64,000 nucleotides of DNA from Bacteroidota bacterium (GTDB lineage Bacteria; Bacteroidota; Bacteroidia; Chitinophagales; Chitinophagaceae), in the NCBI GenBank assembly GCA_023424015.1, contig JAFAEM010000033.1, forward strand, positions 5,660-69,659, written 5' to 3'. This document shows, in pieces, positions 1 to 9,609 of the stretch. The stretch's first letter is position 1, and every line of letters begins with the position of its first letter. A program made the translations under genes and the position numbers. A model generated the notes under the pieces. It was not told where the DNA came from. It saw only the letters and a program-made list of their open reading frames with translations, and made no database searches.

Positions 1-272
1 CATACACTTTCGTGGGTAAACATATGGGTGAAAACGGTCCAGGGCTTTTCAGCTATTTTACTGAGATCGGCAGAAAGGGCAAACTGGCTGAGAATATTTG
101 TGTCGTACAGGTGCCTGGCCTCAGCGGCGCTTTCATTTCGCAGGTGAAATACTGCGAACAGAAACGCCAGGATCACAAAGATGATCAGGTTGATCGCTAT
201 CAGTACGATCAGGGCATTGTTGGCCTGGGCAAGCGAGAGTCGTCTTCTGTATTGTTGTTCGTGGTACGCCAT
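1..272 (-). CDS. Rhomboid-family intramembrane protease, N-terminal part (cut by window edge)
   Basis: The reverse strand is open from an ATG at 272 to the left edge, giving 90 residues with no stop. One hydrophobic segment lies at about residues 19-41. It is followed by a polar stretch and the motif PWTVFTHMFTHES at 77-89, which resembles the segment after the first helix of rhomboid proteases, just before the His/Asn membrane helix. The catalytic Ser and His would lie beyond the window. The start is 13 bp downstream of the stop of the complete rhomboid gene at 286-987, so the two are probably co-transcribed paralogues. Assignment rests on this motif and the neighbour, so it is inference from a partial sequence. 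Confidence 0.7.
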   Translation of the reverse strand, partial: MAYHEQQYRRRLSLAQANNALIVLIAINLIIFVILAFLFAVFHLRNESAAEARHLYDTNILSQFALSADLSKIAEKPWTVFTHMFTHESV

Positions 273-285
273 AGCTTTCTCACAG

Positions 286-987
286 TTAATACAACGTTTT
301 CCGGTTGGTTTTGTTCCAGATCCAGACAATAATAAAGCCGGTAATTGCGCCTCCGAGGTGTGCGAAATGGGCAACATTGTCGCCCGCCGAGTTTTGTACC
401 GCCAGTGATAATTCGAGCGCACCATAAAGGATCACAAACCACTTGGCTTTAATCGGGAAAAGAAAATATACGTAAATGAGGGAATTAGGAAAAAGATAGC
501 CAAATGCCGCCAGGCATCCAAAAACAGCTCCCGATGCGCCCACAGTCGCGATATTTACTTTATACAACGGCGATTCAATATACTCCAGTTGCTGGTGTGC
601 TGGCAATGCCTTTACAGCCTGCACGATGGGTTCCATTTCGAAGTACAGGACGACCAGGTGCAATACCGCGGCACCGAGTCCCGATATCAGGTAAAATTGT
701 AAAAATCGTTTTGCTCCCCAGTAATTCTCAAGCATACTTCCAAACATCCACAGGGCTAACATATTAAATAAAAGATGCGTGAGGTTGCCATGCATAAACA
801 TATGCGTCAGCAACTGGTGTGGTTCGAAAAAGATCGAATGAACATCATGCAACGCGAAAAGATTCTCGATCCTGTTGGTACCTCCGCCTAGTGTAGACTG
901 CGCGATAAAAACCAGGACATTAATAATGATCAGGTTTTTTATGACAGGGGGAAATCTGTTAGGTCTTGTAAATCGGAAATCACTCAT
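286..987 (-). CDS. Rhomboid-family intramembrane serine protease
   Basis: This 233-residue polytopic inner-membrane protein is expected to cleave transmembrane substrates within the bilayer. The sequence shows the HxxxN motif of helix 2 (His71, Asn75), the GASG active-site motif at 150-153 (nucleophile Ser152) and AHLGG at 209-213 (catalytic His210). Six hydrophobic segments fit the minimal rhomboid core. Its length matches bacterial rhomboids without extra domains. It is followed 13 bp later by a second, partial rhomboid gene. A perfect TAnnTTTG promoter box lies 5 nt upstream of the ATG, so the message may be leaderless although the upstream rlmD stop is only 32 bp away. The substrate cannot be inferred. 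Confidence 0.93.
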   Translation of the reverse strand: MSDFRFTRPNRFPPVIKNLIIINVLVFIAQSTLGGGTNRIENLFALHDVHSIFFEPHQLLTHMFMHGNLTHLLFNMLALWMFGSMLENYWGAKRFLQFYLISGLGAAVLHLVVLYFEMEPIVQAVKALPAHQQLEYIESPLYKVNIATVGASGAVFGCLAAFGYLFPNSLIYVYFLFPIKAKWFVILYGALELSLAVQNSAGDNVAHFAHLGGAITGFIIVWIWNKTNRKTLY

Positions 988-992
988 AAAAA

Positions 993-1000
993 CAAAAATA
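993..1000 (-). promoter_or_regulatory. Bacteroidota -7 box for the rhomboid gene
   Basis: The minus strand reads TATTTTTG, an exact match to TAnnTTTG. It ends 5 nt before the ATG at 987. Transcription starting a few bases after the box would give a leaderless or nearly leaderless mRNA. No clear -33 box was assigned. Confidence 0.55.
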
Positions 1001-1019
1001 CTTTTATTTTAACCACCCG

Positions 1020-2495
1020 TCAGGCTTTCAGCTTCAATTGTACTACGTTTTCAATATGTAATGTATGGGGAAACATGTCAACGGGTTGAATGGCGGTTAC
1101 CTCATACTTCTCATCGAGCCAGTTCAGATCCCTGGCCTGTGTAGCCGGGTTGCAGCTCACGTACACTACTACGGGCGCCGCTATGTCCAGGATCTTTCTT
1201 ACCAACTTTTCATGCATACCCGCACGTGGCGGATCTGTAATGATCACATCCGGTTTGCCATGTATCGCAAAGAAGTCATCGTTGCAGATGTCGATCACAT
1301 CACCTGCAAAAAACGCCGTATCGCTTAAATTGTTCAACGCCGCATTCTCTTTGGCGTCGGCGATAGCAGCCTCTATCAATTCCACCCCAACGATCTTTTT
1401 AGCATGCCTGCTCACAAATATCCCGATGCTGCCCGTTCCACAATACAGATCATAAACAGTTTCCTTACCAGTGAGTTCGGCCATCTCGCGTGCGGCCCGG
1501 TACAATCGCTCAGCCTGCCGGGTATTGGTTTGAAAAAATGATTTTGGCCCGATCTTGAACTTGAAATCTTCCAAATTTTCGATCACATAACCTTTACCGT
1601 AGTAAACAACCGGCTCCAGGTCAAAGAGACTATCATTCTTTTTGGTATTAATAGTATACAGCAGGGTAGTAATTGCCGGAAATTTTTGTAGCAGGTGGTC
1701 CAGCAACCCCTTTATTTTCTGATCCTGCTTTTCTCCCACAACAATATTGACCATCAGCTCACCCGTGGTACAGAGTCTGACCTGCATATTTCTCAAAAAC
1801 CCTTCATGATTGCGTATATCATAAAAAGAATAGCCTTGCTCAATAGCGAAACGCTTCACTTCCAGCCTGATCTCATTCGTTGGTTCGGCCTGCAGGTAAC
1901 ATGATTGTATATCGACGATCTTATCAAAAAACCCCCGCGCGTGAAAACCAGCTATTCCTTTCCGAACTTCTTTTGAGCCATCAGTCAACGACTCCTCAGA
2001 GCCCCCGACATGTTCCGTGACAACAGATTCTTTTTCCGCCAAATGTTTCCTAAAGGCTGACTCGGGCAGGAATTCTTTGGTCCCGAATGTGTATTCAATC
2101 TTATTGCGGTAGTACCGGGTTTCAAGAGCGCCCAGGATGGGTCGAATTTCAGGAAGGCTGATCTTCCCGATCCGCTGAAGATTATCCCTTACCTGCTTTT
2201 GCTTGTATATCAATTGTTTATCATATGGCAACATCTGCCACTGGCAACCGCCGCAAACCCCAAAATGCTGGCAAAACGGGCTGACACGGTCAGGAGAATA
2301 GGAATGAAACCGCATAACACGCCCCTCTGCCCAGTCCTTTTTGTTCTTACCTAATTGAATATCAACAATATCTCCAGGCACTCCGCCTTCGATGAAAATG
2401 ACCTTCCCATCCAGTTTGGCCAGTGATTTTCCCTCGGCCGCATAGTCTTCGACCAGGACCTTCTCTAAAATGATTCTTGTTTTTTTTCGCCTCAC
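1020..2495 (-). CDS. rlmD: 23S rRNA (uracil-C5)-methyltransferase RlmD/RumA-type
   Basis: This 491-residue enzyme is predicted to methylate C5 of a 23S rRNA uridine (U1939 in E. coli) using S-adenosylmethionine. A TRAM-like RNA-binding region spans about 8-65. Cysteines for an Fe-S cluster are Cys75, Cys81, Cys84 and Cys199. The SAM-binding motif DLYCGTG is at 349-355, FFQTN at 320-324, DPPR at 421-424, and the catalytic VSCNP is at 446-450 (Cys448). A charged insertion of about 35 residues (142-178) separates the central domain strands. Translation starts with GTG at 2495: the TRAM region begins at once and no better start exists. Whether the target is U1939 or another site (RlmCD-like dual specificity) cannot be told from sequence. 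Confidence 0.9.
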   Translation of the reverse strand: MRRKKTRIILEKVLVEDYAAEGKSLAKLDGKVIFIEGGVPGDIVDIQLGKNKKDWAEGRVMRFHSYSPDRVSPFCQHFGVCGGCQWQMLPYDKQLIYKQKQVRDNLQRIGKISLPEIRPILGALETRYYRNKIEYTFGTKEFLPESAFRKHLAEKESVVTEHVGGSEESLTDGSKEVRKGIAGFHARGFFDKIVDIQSCYLQAEPTNEIRLEVKRFAIEQGYSFYDIRNHEGFLRNMQVRLCTTGELMVNIVVGEKQDQKIKGLLDHLLQKFPAITTLLYTINTKKNDSLFDLEPVVYYGKGYVIENLEDFKFKIGPKSFFQTNTRQAERLYRAAREMAELTGKETVYDLYCGTGSIGIFVSRHAKKIVGVELIEAAIADAKENAALNNLSDTAFFAGDVIDICNDDFFAIHGKPDVIITDPPRAGMHEKLVRKILDIAAPVVVYVSCNPATQARDLNWLDEKYEVTAIQPVDMFPHTLHIENVVQLKLKA

Positions 2496-2500
2496 GGCCG

Positions 2501-2508
2501 CAAAACTA
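2501..2508 (-). promoter_or_regulatory. Bacteroidota -7 box for rlmD
   Basis: The minus strand reads TAGTTTTG, an exact TAnnTTTG match, ending 5 nt before the GTG start at 2495. This predicts a leaderless message with a GTG start codon. Confidence 0.55.
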
Positions 2509-2688
2509 ACCCCCCTCGCTTAAAGGGCGTTCCCTGGCCCCGATATTTCTGATTTTTTTATTAAAGCAACGGTTTTAGCCCCGCAATCCATCTACTACAC
2601 GGCAAAACGTTGAGACAAAGCGTAAAATGATTGCCCGGTTACTTTTATCTTTTCCAGCTTTCAATAACTTTACGGATTACTCTGACTC

Positions 2689-4125
2689 ATGAAAAAAATA
2701 ATACTGGTTCCTTTTCTTTTTTGCTTCCTGGGAGTTTACGCGCAAACAGGCTATGAAATAAAGGTCACGCTGAAACCTTTCAAAAACGAATATATCTACC
2801 TGGGTCACTATTCGGGTAAGCAATATCCTGTAGTGGATTCAGCAAAACTGAACGACAAAAGTGAAGCTGTATTCAAAGGGTCCCAGGAACTTGGGGGCGG
2901 CATCTACCTGGTAGTTTATCCCAGCAAAGACAGGTATCTTGAGGTACTGATTGATAAAGACCAGCATTTTTCTCTCGCAGCGGATACCCTTGATCCCAAT
3001 ACAAAAAAATTTACCGGTTCAACGGATAACGACCTCTTCATCGAGTATCAGAAATTCATGAATGAAAAAGGTCGTGCTATGGAAGTAGGGAATAAGGCTT
3101 TAAGAGAAGCTGCCAATCCCTCCGATTCAACAAAAATTGCGGAGCTGCTAAAAAAAACATCTGAACAGGTTTCTGCTTATCGCCGCGACTTCATCGCAAA
3201 AAACCCGGATAATATTCTCAGCGTACTGATGCATTTGATGGAAGATCCGAAAATTCCACCTGCCGAAAAACAACCCGGCGGCAAATACGATTCTACATTT
3301 GCATATCGCTATTTCAAGGATAACTACTGGAATGGTCTCAATTTCTGGGATGACCGGATCACCCGGACACCCGCTTCATTATTTGAAGAAAGACTTGATA
3401 AATATTATAATACCCTGGTGTATCAGCATCCCGATTCCGTGATCAGGGAAATTGACTGGATGCTTGGATATGCGAGTGCCAGTCGTGAAATGACCAGGTA
3501 CCTGCTGGTAAAATTTGTGAACCGTTACCTCAACATGAAATATATGTGGGAGGATGCCGTATTCGTTCATTTGTTCCAGAAATATTTTGCGCAAAAAGAA
3601 TACGACTGGCTTACGCCCCAGGGCAAAAAGATCATTACCGAGCGGGCTTATAATTTAATGGCCAATATCATGGGCAACCCGGCCGAGAATATCTCGCTAC
3701 CGGATACTTCCGGGAAGATACGTTCGCTATATGCTGAATCGGCGCCATATACCATCGTATGCTTTTGGGACCCAACCTGTGGACACTGCAAGGAACTGGT
3801 ACCGGTACTGGATTCAATGTATCAGCATAAATGGAAAAAAGAAGGCGTAAAAATATTCGCCGTGGCCAAGGAAACCGAAGGCTCCAGGAAAGAATGGTTC
3901 GAAATACTCCACAAGCACAAGCTTGATGGCTGGATCAATGTGTATTATTCCAGTGAAGAAGAAAAAAAGCGGGTGGATGCCGGCATTCCGGGTTATACCC
4001 AGCTATACGACGCGCAGGTAGTGCCAACCGTTTACCTGCTGGATAAGGATAAACGCATTGTAGCCAAAAAGCTCACCTGGCAGCAAACAGATGATATCCT
4101 GACATTGAAGCTGAAATCGCCATAA
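2689..4125 (+). CDS. Secreted thioredoxin-fold protein (TlpA/ResA-like, with DUF4369/DUF5106-type N-terminal region)
   Basis: This 478-residue protein has a cleavable signal peptide (residues 1-19, ending VYAQ). A beta-rich domain at about 20-110 resembles the DUF4369 region of Bacteroidota thiol-disulfide proteins. A helical middle follows at about 115-330, and then a thioredoxin-like domain at about 335-475. The redox motif CGHC is at 364-367 and the cis-proline is in VVPTVY (Pro446). It probably reduces or shuffles disulfides in the periplasm or on the outer membrane; its partner is unknown. It is followed by the SurA-like gene at 4224 on the same strand, 98 bp later, so the pair may act together in envelope protein folding (inference). 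A weak -7-like TAACTTTA lies near 2668. Confidence 0.82.
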   Translation: MKKIILVPFLFCFLGVYAQTGYEIKVTLKPFKNEYIYLGHYSGKQYPVVDSAKLNDKSEAVFKGSQELGGGIYLVVYPSKDRYLEVLIDKDQHFSLAADTLDPNTKKFTGSTDNDLFIEYQKFMNEKGRAMEVGNKALREAANPSDSTKIAELLKKTSEQVSAYRRDFIAKNPDNILSVLMHLMEDPKIPPAEKQPGGKYDSTFAYRYFKDNYWNGLNFWDDRITRTPASLFEERLDKYYNTLVYQHPDSVIREIDWMLGYASASREMTRYLLVKFVNRYLNMKYMWEDAVFVHLFQKYFAQKEYDWLTPQGKKIITERAYNLMANIMGNPAENISLPDTSGKIRSLYAESAPYTIVCFWDPTCGHCKELVPVLDSMYQHKWKKEGVKIFAVAKETEGSRKEWFEILHKHKLDGWINVYYSSEEEKKRVDAGIPGYTQLYDAQVVPTVYLLDKDKRIVAKKLTWQQTDDILTLKLKSP

Positions 4126-4223
4126 GCAACGAGTTTTCACAAACGAATCTTCAATTTTAAAATCTAAATCATACCAACCACCATATAAATTCGTTATTAC
4201 AAGCAACCGAAAATTCAACGACT

Positions 4224-6158
4224 ATGAAATGGCTGACTGCTTTAGTTTTCTCCTGCACCATTTGCAGTGCTTTTTCACAAACACTTTTCACTTACGGCAA
4301 GTATGAAGCGGATGCAAAGGATTTTCTCAAAGCGTTTAATAAAAACAACCAGTTTAGCGCCTCAGAAAAAAATAAAGCTATCGGGGAATACCTTGACCTT
4401 TACATCAATTCAAGGCTCAAGATCAGGGATGCCTACGACAGGGGATACGACACACTCCCACATATAAAGAATGAGATCACGAACCTCCGCAACCAGGTTA
4501 TTGAAAATTATATGAGTGACCCCGAGGCCGTCAACAGACTGACACGGGAAGCATTTCAACGCAGCCAGAAAGATATCCATGCCGCTCATATTTTTATTTC
4601 CTTTAAAAACGCTGCCGGAAAGCCAGATACCGCATCGGCCCGCGAAAAGCTCGCCCAGGTCGAAAAACGACTGGCCAAAAAGGAGGATTTTCTCACAGTA
4701 GCGCAGGAACTCTCCGATGATCCCTCGGCAAAAACTAATAAAGGGGATCTGAACTATATCACCGTGTTCACCCTGCCTTATGAATTTGAAAATATTGTTT
4801 ATTCAACACCGGTTGGTAAACATTCAAAGGCCTACACATCCAATGCAGGTTATCATATCTTCAAAAATCTTGGCGAAAGAAAAGCGCTTGGAAAAATAAA
4901 ACTGCAACAGATTCTGCTGGCCTTTCCTCCCGGTGTGGATGAGCAGGGTAAGAAAAAGATCGCAGGTCTGGCTGATTCACTTTACCAGAGAATACTGGCG
5001 GGTGATGATTTTGGCAAACTGGCTGCCACGTACAGTAATGACTATATCAGCGCAGCTGTAGATGGGAATGTACCTGAAATTACAGTTGGACAATTTGATC
5101 CGGTTTTTGAAAAAATCGCCTGGGGCCTAAAAGATGGGACCGTTGGTAAGCCATTTGCAACCTCGCACGGATATCATATCGTAAAGAAAATTTTTGCAAC
5201 CCCGGTGGTCACCAATTCAACCGATCGGGCCAACAATAACGAACTCCAGCGCAAAGTGCAAACTGATGACCGATGGAAAACATCGAAGGATTTTATCTAC
5301 ATGGCAGTGAAAAATAAGGCCGGTTTCAAAAAAGCCGCCTTCCGGAACGAAGCATTATGGGCATTCACCGACAGCATTTTCGATCGCATGCCCCTGGGTA
5401 TCGGCAAAGAACTGAATTATCAATCGCCATTATTTACCGTTGGTGATACAACGATCCGCACACAAGACTGGATCAATTACGCACAGGCTAATCGTCATAA
5501 ACCAGACCGTAGTGGTATTAAGTCATATCCCGTGCTAATGGATGAATTCGGTAAACAGGTGATGTACCAGTACTACCGCGATCACCTTGAGACTTTTAAT
5601 GATGAGTTCCGCTACCAGATGGATGAGTTTCGTGATGGAAATCTTTTCTTCGAGATCATGCAAAAGGAAGTCTGGAACAAAGCACAAGCAGATACAACGG
5701 CCTTACTCGCTTTGTATGAAAAAAACAAAAAAAATTATAATTGGAAACAAAGCGCTGATGCCGTCATATTCTTTTGTGCCGACGCTTCTGTGGCCAAAAC
5801 CCTGTCTGATAAATTAAAAAAAGATCCGGCAGCATGGAGATCGGCAATTGAGGCGGAAGGAGAAAAAGTAGTGGCGGATTCCGCGCGGTATGAATGGACC
5901 TTAATTCCTGGCCTGGGACAGGGTACTCCAAAGGACGGCGCCATCACGAGTATTGCCGAAAACAAAACAGACAATACAGCTTCATTTGCTTATATCGTCA
6001 AAGTATATGCGCAGGCTGAACCAAGAACTTTTAATGAAGCAAAAGGACTGGTGATGAATGATTACCAGGAACAGTTGGAAAAGGAATGGATCAGCGAACT
6101 GAAAAAGAAATATCCTGTGGTGATCAAAAAAGACGTATTGGCTTCTATCTCACGTTAA
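4224..6158 (+). CDS. Periplasmic peptidyl-prolyl isomerase/chaperone, SurA/PpiC type
   Basis: This 644-residue protein has a signal peptide (about 1-19, ending AFSQ). A helical N-terminal chaperone region is followed by two parvulin-type rotamase domains at about 118-217 and 225-322. They show the typical starts HAAHIFIS and KIKLQQILLAF and the typical ends GYHIFK and GYHIVK. The 320-residue C-terminal part has no recognised domain and is longer than in E. coli SurA. The likely role is folding of outer-membrane or secreted proteins in the periplasm. It follows the thioredoxin-fold gene on the same strand and converges with metF, with only 17 bp between the two stop codons. Confidence 0.85.
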   Translation: MKWLTALVFSCTICSAFSQTLFTYGKYEADAKDFLKAFNKNNQFSASEKNKAIGEYLDLYINSRLKIRDAYDRGYDTLPHIKNEITNLRNQVIENYMSDPEAVNRLTREAFQRSQKDIHAAHIFISFKNAAGKPDTASAREKLAQVEKRLAKKEDFLTVAQELSDDPSAKTNKGDLNYITVFTLPYEFENIVYSTPVGKHSKAYTSNAGYHIFKNLGERKALGKIKLQQILLAFPPGVDEQGKKKIAGLADSLYQRILAGDDFGKLAATYSNDYISAAVDGNVPEITVGQFDPVFEKIAWGLKDGTVGKPFATSHGYHIVKKIFATPVVTNSTDRANNNELQRKVQTDDRWKTSKDFIYMAVKNKAGFKKAAFRNEALWAFTDSIFDRMPLGIGKELNYQSPLFTVGDTTIRTQDWINYAQANRHKPDRSGIKSYPVLMDEFGKQVMYQYYRDHLETFNDEFRYQMDEFRDGNLFFEIMQKEVWNKAQADTTALLALYEKNKKNYNWKQSADAVIFFCADASVAKTLSDKLKKDPAAWRSAIEAEGEKVVADSARYEWTLIPGLGQGTPKDGAITSIAENKTDNTASFAYIVKVYAQAEPRTFNEAKGLVMNDYQEQLEKEWISELKKKYPVVIKKDVLASISR

Positions 6159-6175
6159 GCATAATTGTCCTGGGC

Positions 6176-7126
6176 TTATAAATTTTTTACAACATTGGCA
6201 ACCATCATGGGTTTGCCCAGGGTATAGTAATGGAGTACCGGCACGCCATTTTTCTTCAAATCCTTTGACTGATGAAGCAGCCATTCCTCACCGACTTTTA
6301 CAACATCATCATCTGTCTTACACTTAAGGACTTCGTTGGCCAGGTCGGCAGGCAGATCGATATGAAAGGTCTTGGGCAAAACTGTCAATTGCTTCTTGCT
6401 GTATATGGGTTTTAAACCTGGAATTATCGGAACGGTGATGCCCTCATTGCGGCAGGCTTTTACAAACGAATAATACTTCTCGTTATCAAAAAACATTTGT
6501 GTCACGATATAGTCCGCACCACCATCAACCTTGGCCTTCAGGTAATGCAGGTCGGTTTGCATATTAGGCGCTTCAAAATGCTTTTCGGGATAACCGGCTA
6601 CCCCGATACAAAAAGTGGTTTTATTGGTTGCTTTAAGATCTTCTTCGAGATAAATCCCCGCATTGAGATTGACTACCTGCTTTAAAAGATCACTTGCATA
6701 TTGGTGCCCGTCCGGTTCGGGTTCAAAACTTGTTTCATTCTTTGCAGCATCACCACGAAGTACCAGTACATTATCAATGCCAAGGTATTGGAGGTTGAGC
6801 AGGGCATCCTCGGTTTCATTCACGCTGAATCCACCACAGATCAAATGCGGTACGGTGTCGACATCATATTTATTCATGATAGCGGCGCAGATACTTTCCG
6901 TACCGGGTCTTTTACGCACGATCACTTTCTCAAAACTTCCATCACTCCGCTTTTTATAAACATGTTCACTACGGTGATATGTAACATTAATATATGCCGG
7001 TTTGAGCTCCATCAGCGGATCCAGGTGCTTATACAACGCTTCGATGCCTTTACCTTTCAGGGGTGGTAGCACCTCAAAGGAGATCAGTGTATCTTTCGCA
7101 GACTTAATATGGTCGATTACTTTCAT
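6176..7126 (-). CDS. metF: Methylenetetrahydrofolate reductase
   Basis: This 316-residue cytoplasmic flavoenzyme reduces 5,10-methylene-THF to 5-methyl-THF for methionine synthesis. Family motifs seen are FEVLPP at 17-22 (catalytic Glu18), LRGD at 123-126 (FAD binding), GYPE at 178-181 and TQMFFD at 209-214. It is slightly longer than the E. coli enzyme (296 residues). It stands alone, convergent with the isomerase gene and divergent from lptB. A perfect TAnnTTTG box ends 7 nt before its ATG. No riboswitch structure was recognised in the 140-bp upstream gap. Confidence 0.95.
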   Translation of the reverse strand: MKVIDHIKSAKDTLISFEVLPPLKGKGIEALYKHLDPLMELKPAYINVTYHRSEHVYKKRSDGSFEKVIVRKRPGTESICAAIMNKYDVDTVPHLICGGFSVNETEDALLNLQYLGIDNVLVLRGDAAKNETSFEPEPDGHQYASDLLKQVVNLNAGIYLEEDLKATNKTTFCIGVAGYPEKHFEAPNMQTDLHYLKAKVDGGADYIVTQMFFDNEKYYSFVKACRNEGITVPIIPGLKPIYSKKQLTVLPKTFHIDLPADLANEVLKCKTDDDVVKVGEEWLLHQSKDLKKNGVPVLHYYTLGKPMMVANVVKNL

Positions 7127-7133
7127 TGGGGTG

Positions 7134-7141
7134 CAAAGCTA
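7134..7141 (-). promoter_or_regulatory. Bacteroidota -7 box for metF
   Basis: The minus strand reads TAGCTTTG, an exact TAnnTTTG match, 7 nt before the metF ATG at 7126. The predicted leader is only a few bases or absent. Confidence 0.55.
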
Positions 7142-7253
7142 ATGGAAAAAGGAATTTGGAATTTGCCGCCGGACCCGTCTTTCCCAAAACCCAAACCCGG
7201 ATACTAACGATCTCATTTAACAACTATCAGCCAGGGCGTTAAACATTTAAACC

Positions 7254-7261
7254 TAAATTTG
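7254..7261 (+). promoter_or_regulatory. Bacteroidota -7 box for lptB
   Basis: TAAATTTG matches TAnnTTTG exactly and ends 5 nt before the lptB ATG at 7267. The spacing predicts a leaderless message. The 140-bp gap therefore carries two divergent boxes, one for metF and one for lptB. Confidence 0.55.
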
Positions 7262-7266
7262 CCTCT

Positions 7267-8043
7267 ATGTCGACAAGAATATCTGCGCAAAACCTGGTAA
7301 AGCGATATGGCAGCCGAACGGTCGTTAACCATGTTTCATTTGAAGTGAACCAGGGCGAGATCGTTGGTTTGCTTGGTCCTAATGGAGCTGGTAAAACCAC
7401 TTCTTTCTACCAGGTAGTCGGTTTGGTCCGGCCCGATGAAGGCGATGTTTTTTTGAATGATGAGAAGATCACTTCCCTGCCGATGTATAAAAGAGCGCAG
7501 ATGGGTGTCGGCTATCTCCCGCAGGAAGCATCAGTATTCAGGAAACTGAGCGTGGAAGACAATATCTCCGCCGTGCTGGAAATGACCAATCTTCCCAAGT
7601 CACAGCAAAAAGATAAACTTGAATCATTACTGGATGAATTCAGGTTGCACCATGTACGTAAAAGCCATGGCGATGTTTTAAGTGGTGGTGAAAGAAGGCG
7701 TACCGAAATCGCGCGTGCCCTTGCGGTGGATCCGCGTTTTATCTTGCTGGATGAACCCTTCGCCGGGATCGACCCGATAGCGGTGGAAGATATCCAGGCC
7801 ATTGTTGCCAAATTAAAATATAAGAACATCGGTATCCTTATTACCGATCACAACGTAACAGAAACCCTTTCCATCTGTGATCGTGCCTATCTGCTTATCG
7901 ACGGAAAGATATTCAAGCATGGTACAGCGGAAGAACTGGCCGCTGATGAACAGGTAAGAAAATTATACCTGGGCAGGAATTTTGAATTGAAAAGAAAAGA
8001 CTATCTGCACGAGGAAGCAAGGGGCGAGCGCGGGGTCATTTAA
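7267..8043 (+). CDS. lptB: LPS export ABC transporter ATP-binding protein LptB
   Basis: This 258-residue cytoplasmic ATPase would power extraction of lipopolysaccharide from the inner membrane by LptB2FG. Walker A GPNGAGKT is at 37-44, Q-loop Gln at 86, signature LSGGERRR at 138-145, Walker B ILLDEP at 159-164 and H-loop His195. The ERRR after the signature and the tail YLGRNFEL are typical of LptB rather than of other small ABC ATPases. lptF and lptG are not in the window. A 15-residue charged C-terminal extension follows the usual end. It is followed 26 bp later by the GH3 gene on the same strand. Confidence 0.92.
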   Translation: MSTRISAQNLVKRYGSRTVVNHVSFEVNQGEIVGLLGPNGAGKTTSFYQVVGLVRPDEGDVFLNDEKITSLPMYKRAQMGVGYLPQEASVFRKLSVEDNISAVLEMTNLPKSQQKDKLESLLDEFRLHHVRKSHGDVLSGGERRRTEIARALAVDPRFILLDEPFAGIDPIAVEDIQAIVAKLKYKNIGILITDHNVTETLSICDRAYLLIDGKIFKHGTAEELAADEQVRKLYLGRNFELKRKDYLHEEARGERGVI

Positions 8044-8069
8044 CCCAATTTCTCTTTATCTTGCCGGTC

Positions 8070-9575
8070 ATGAGTCTGCTCAGTCCCGCCATATCATCAT
8101 TGGCCAGAATGAGGTTCTGGCGCATTGAGGCCTGGAAAAATAACCCCCTGGATGCCCAACGGGAAGTATTGCAGGACCTCGTCACTTCGGCGCAGTACAC
8201 CGAGTTTGGACGTAAGTACAATTTCCATGAACTTTTTAATGTAAGGGCCTTCAAACAGGCTGTTCCTGTACATGAATACGAGGACCTGAAGCCTTATATA
8301 GAAAGGATCATGAAAGGCGAACAGAATATACTTTGGAATACACCGATTTACTGGTTTGCAAAAAGCAGTGGTACTACCAGCGATAAAAGCAAATTCATTC
8401 CGATCAGTGAAGAGAGCCTGGAAGACTGTCATTTTAAAGGAGCCAAAGACGTGTTGACGCTATATTATAATTACAACCCCGAATCGGCGCTGCTTACCGG
8501 CAAGGGATTGGTTTTAGGTGGCAGTCACAATATCAATCCCATGAATACAGACGCTCAATACGGTGACCTGAGCGCGGTATTGCTACAGAACACGCCGTTT
8601 TGGGGGCACTGGCTTCGTACACCGGACCTCAGTATCGCGCTAATGGACGAATGGGAAAGTAAAATAGAAAAGCTGGCTAATAGCACGATCAAAGAAAATG
8701 TAACATCAATTTCGGGAGTACCTACCTGGACCCTTGTGTTGTTCAAACGAATTCTCGAGATCACAGGTAAAAAAAATATCTCCGAAGTATGGCCTTCCCT
8801 GGAGCTATATATGCATGGCGGTGTGTCCTTCACACCATATCGGGAGCAATTTCAAAAACTGATAGGCAGGCCTATCAACTATCTCGAAATGTACAATGCC
8901 AGCGAAGGCTTCTTCGCGGCGCAGGAAAATCCCGGCGATGATGGTATGCTACTGTTTACCGATCACGGCATTTTCATGGAATTTATGCCGGTAACGGAAT
9001 ATGGGAAAAAACATCCTCAAACCGTGAGCCTGCAGGATGTGGAAAAAGGGAAAAACTATGCCCTTGTCATTAGCACCAATGGGGGATTGTGGAGGTATAT
9101 CGTGGGCGATACCCTGCAGTTTACTTCGCTGGAGCCTTTCCGGGTCAGGGTGTCCGGGAGATTGAAACATTATATCAACGCCTTTGGCGAAGAAGTGATC
9201 GTTGACAATTCAGATAAGGCTATTGCGATCGCCTGTGAACTAACCGGCGCCATCGTGAACGACTATACAGCGGCGCCTGTATATTTTTCCGATTCCTCGA
9301 ATGGAGCACATGAATGGCTGGTGGAATTTGAAAAGGAACCAGACAGCCTGGAAAGATTTACCCGCGAACTGGACGCAGCCCTGCAAAATATCAATAGCGA
9401 TTATGAAGCAAAGCGGCATAAGGATATTGCCCTGCGTTTGCCTGTACTTCATTCGTTGCGTAAAGGAACATTCAATGCCTGGCTTAACCTGAAAGGTAAA
9501 CTGGGCGGCCAGCATAAAGTACCGAGACTAAATAATGAAAGAAAATACCTCGAAGAAATTCTTTCAATGCAATAA
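8070..9575 (+). CDS. GH3 (auxin-responsive promoter) family acyl-adenylating enzyme
   Basis: The 501-residue product belongs to the GH3 branch of adenylate-forming enzymes, which in plants conjugate acyl acids to amino acids. Nucleotide motifs are visible: SSGTTSDKSK at about 99-108, YNASEGFF at about 275-282 and YIVGDTLQF at about 343-351. The bacterial substrate is unknown. ATG 8070 is chosen as start; an in-frame TTG nine bases upstream is less likely. The gene lies between lptB and fabG on the same strand, so a role in acyl or lipid metabolism is possible but is only inference. Its length is normal for Bacteroidota GH3 proteins, which lack the plant N-terminal extension. Confidence 0.85.
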   Translation: MSLLSPAISSLARMRFWRIEAWKNNPLDAQREVLQDLVTSAQYTEFGRKYNFHELFNVRAFKQAVPVHEYEDLKPYIERIMKGEQNILWNTPIYWFAKSSGTTSDKSKFIPISEESLEDCHFKGAKDVLTLYYNYNPESALLTGKGLVLGGSHNINPMNTDAQYGDLSAVLLQNTPFWGHWLRTPDLSIALMDEWESKIEKLANSTIKENVTSISGVPTWTLVLFKRILEITGKKNISEVWPSLELYMHGGVSFTPYREQFQKLIGRPINYLEMYNASEGFFAAQENPGDDGMLLFTDHGIFMEFMPVTEYGKKHPQTVSLQDVEKGKNYALVISTNGGLWRYIVGDTLQFTSLEPFRVRVSGRLKHYINAFGEEVIVDNSDKAIAIACELTGAIVNDYTAAPVYFSDSSNGAHEWLVEFEKEPDSLERFTRELDAALQNINSDYEAKRHKDIALRLPVLHSLRKGTFNAWLNLKGKLGGQHKVPRLNNERKYLEEILSMQ

Positions 9576-9609
9576 TTCAGTTTTTTTGCCAACAATCTAA
9601 ACACGAGAT

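Noticed and set aside
7127..7266. SAM or cobalamin riboswitch upstream of metF
   Set aside because: The gap is 140 bp and holds divergent promoter boxes close to both starts, leaving no room for a leader; no conserved riboswitch stems were recognised.
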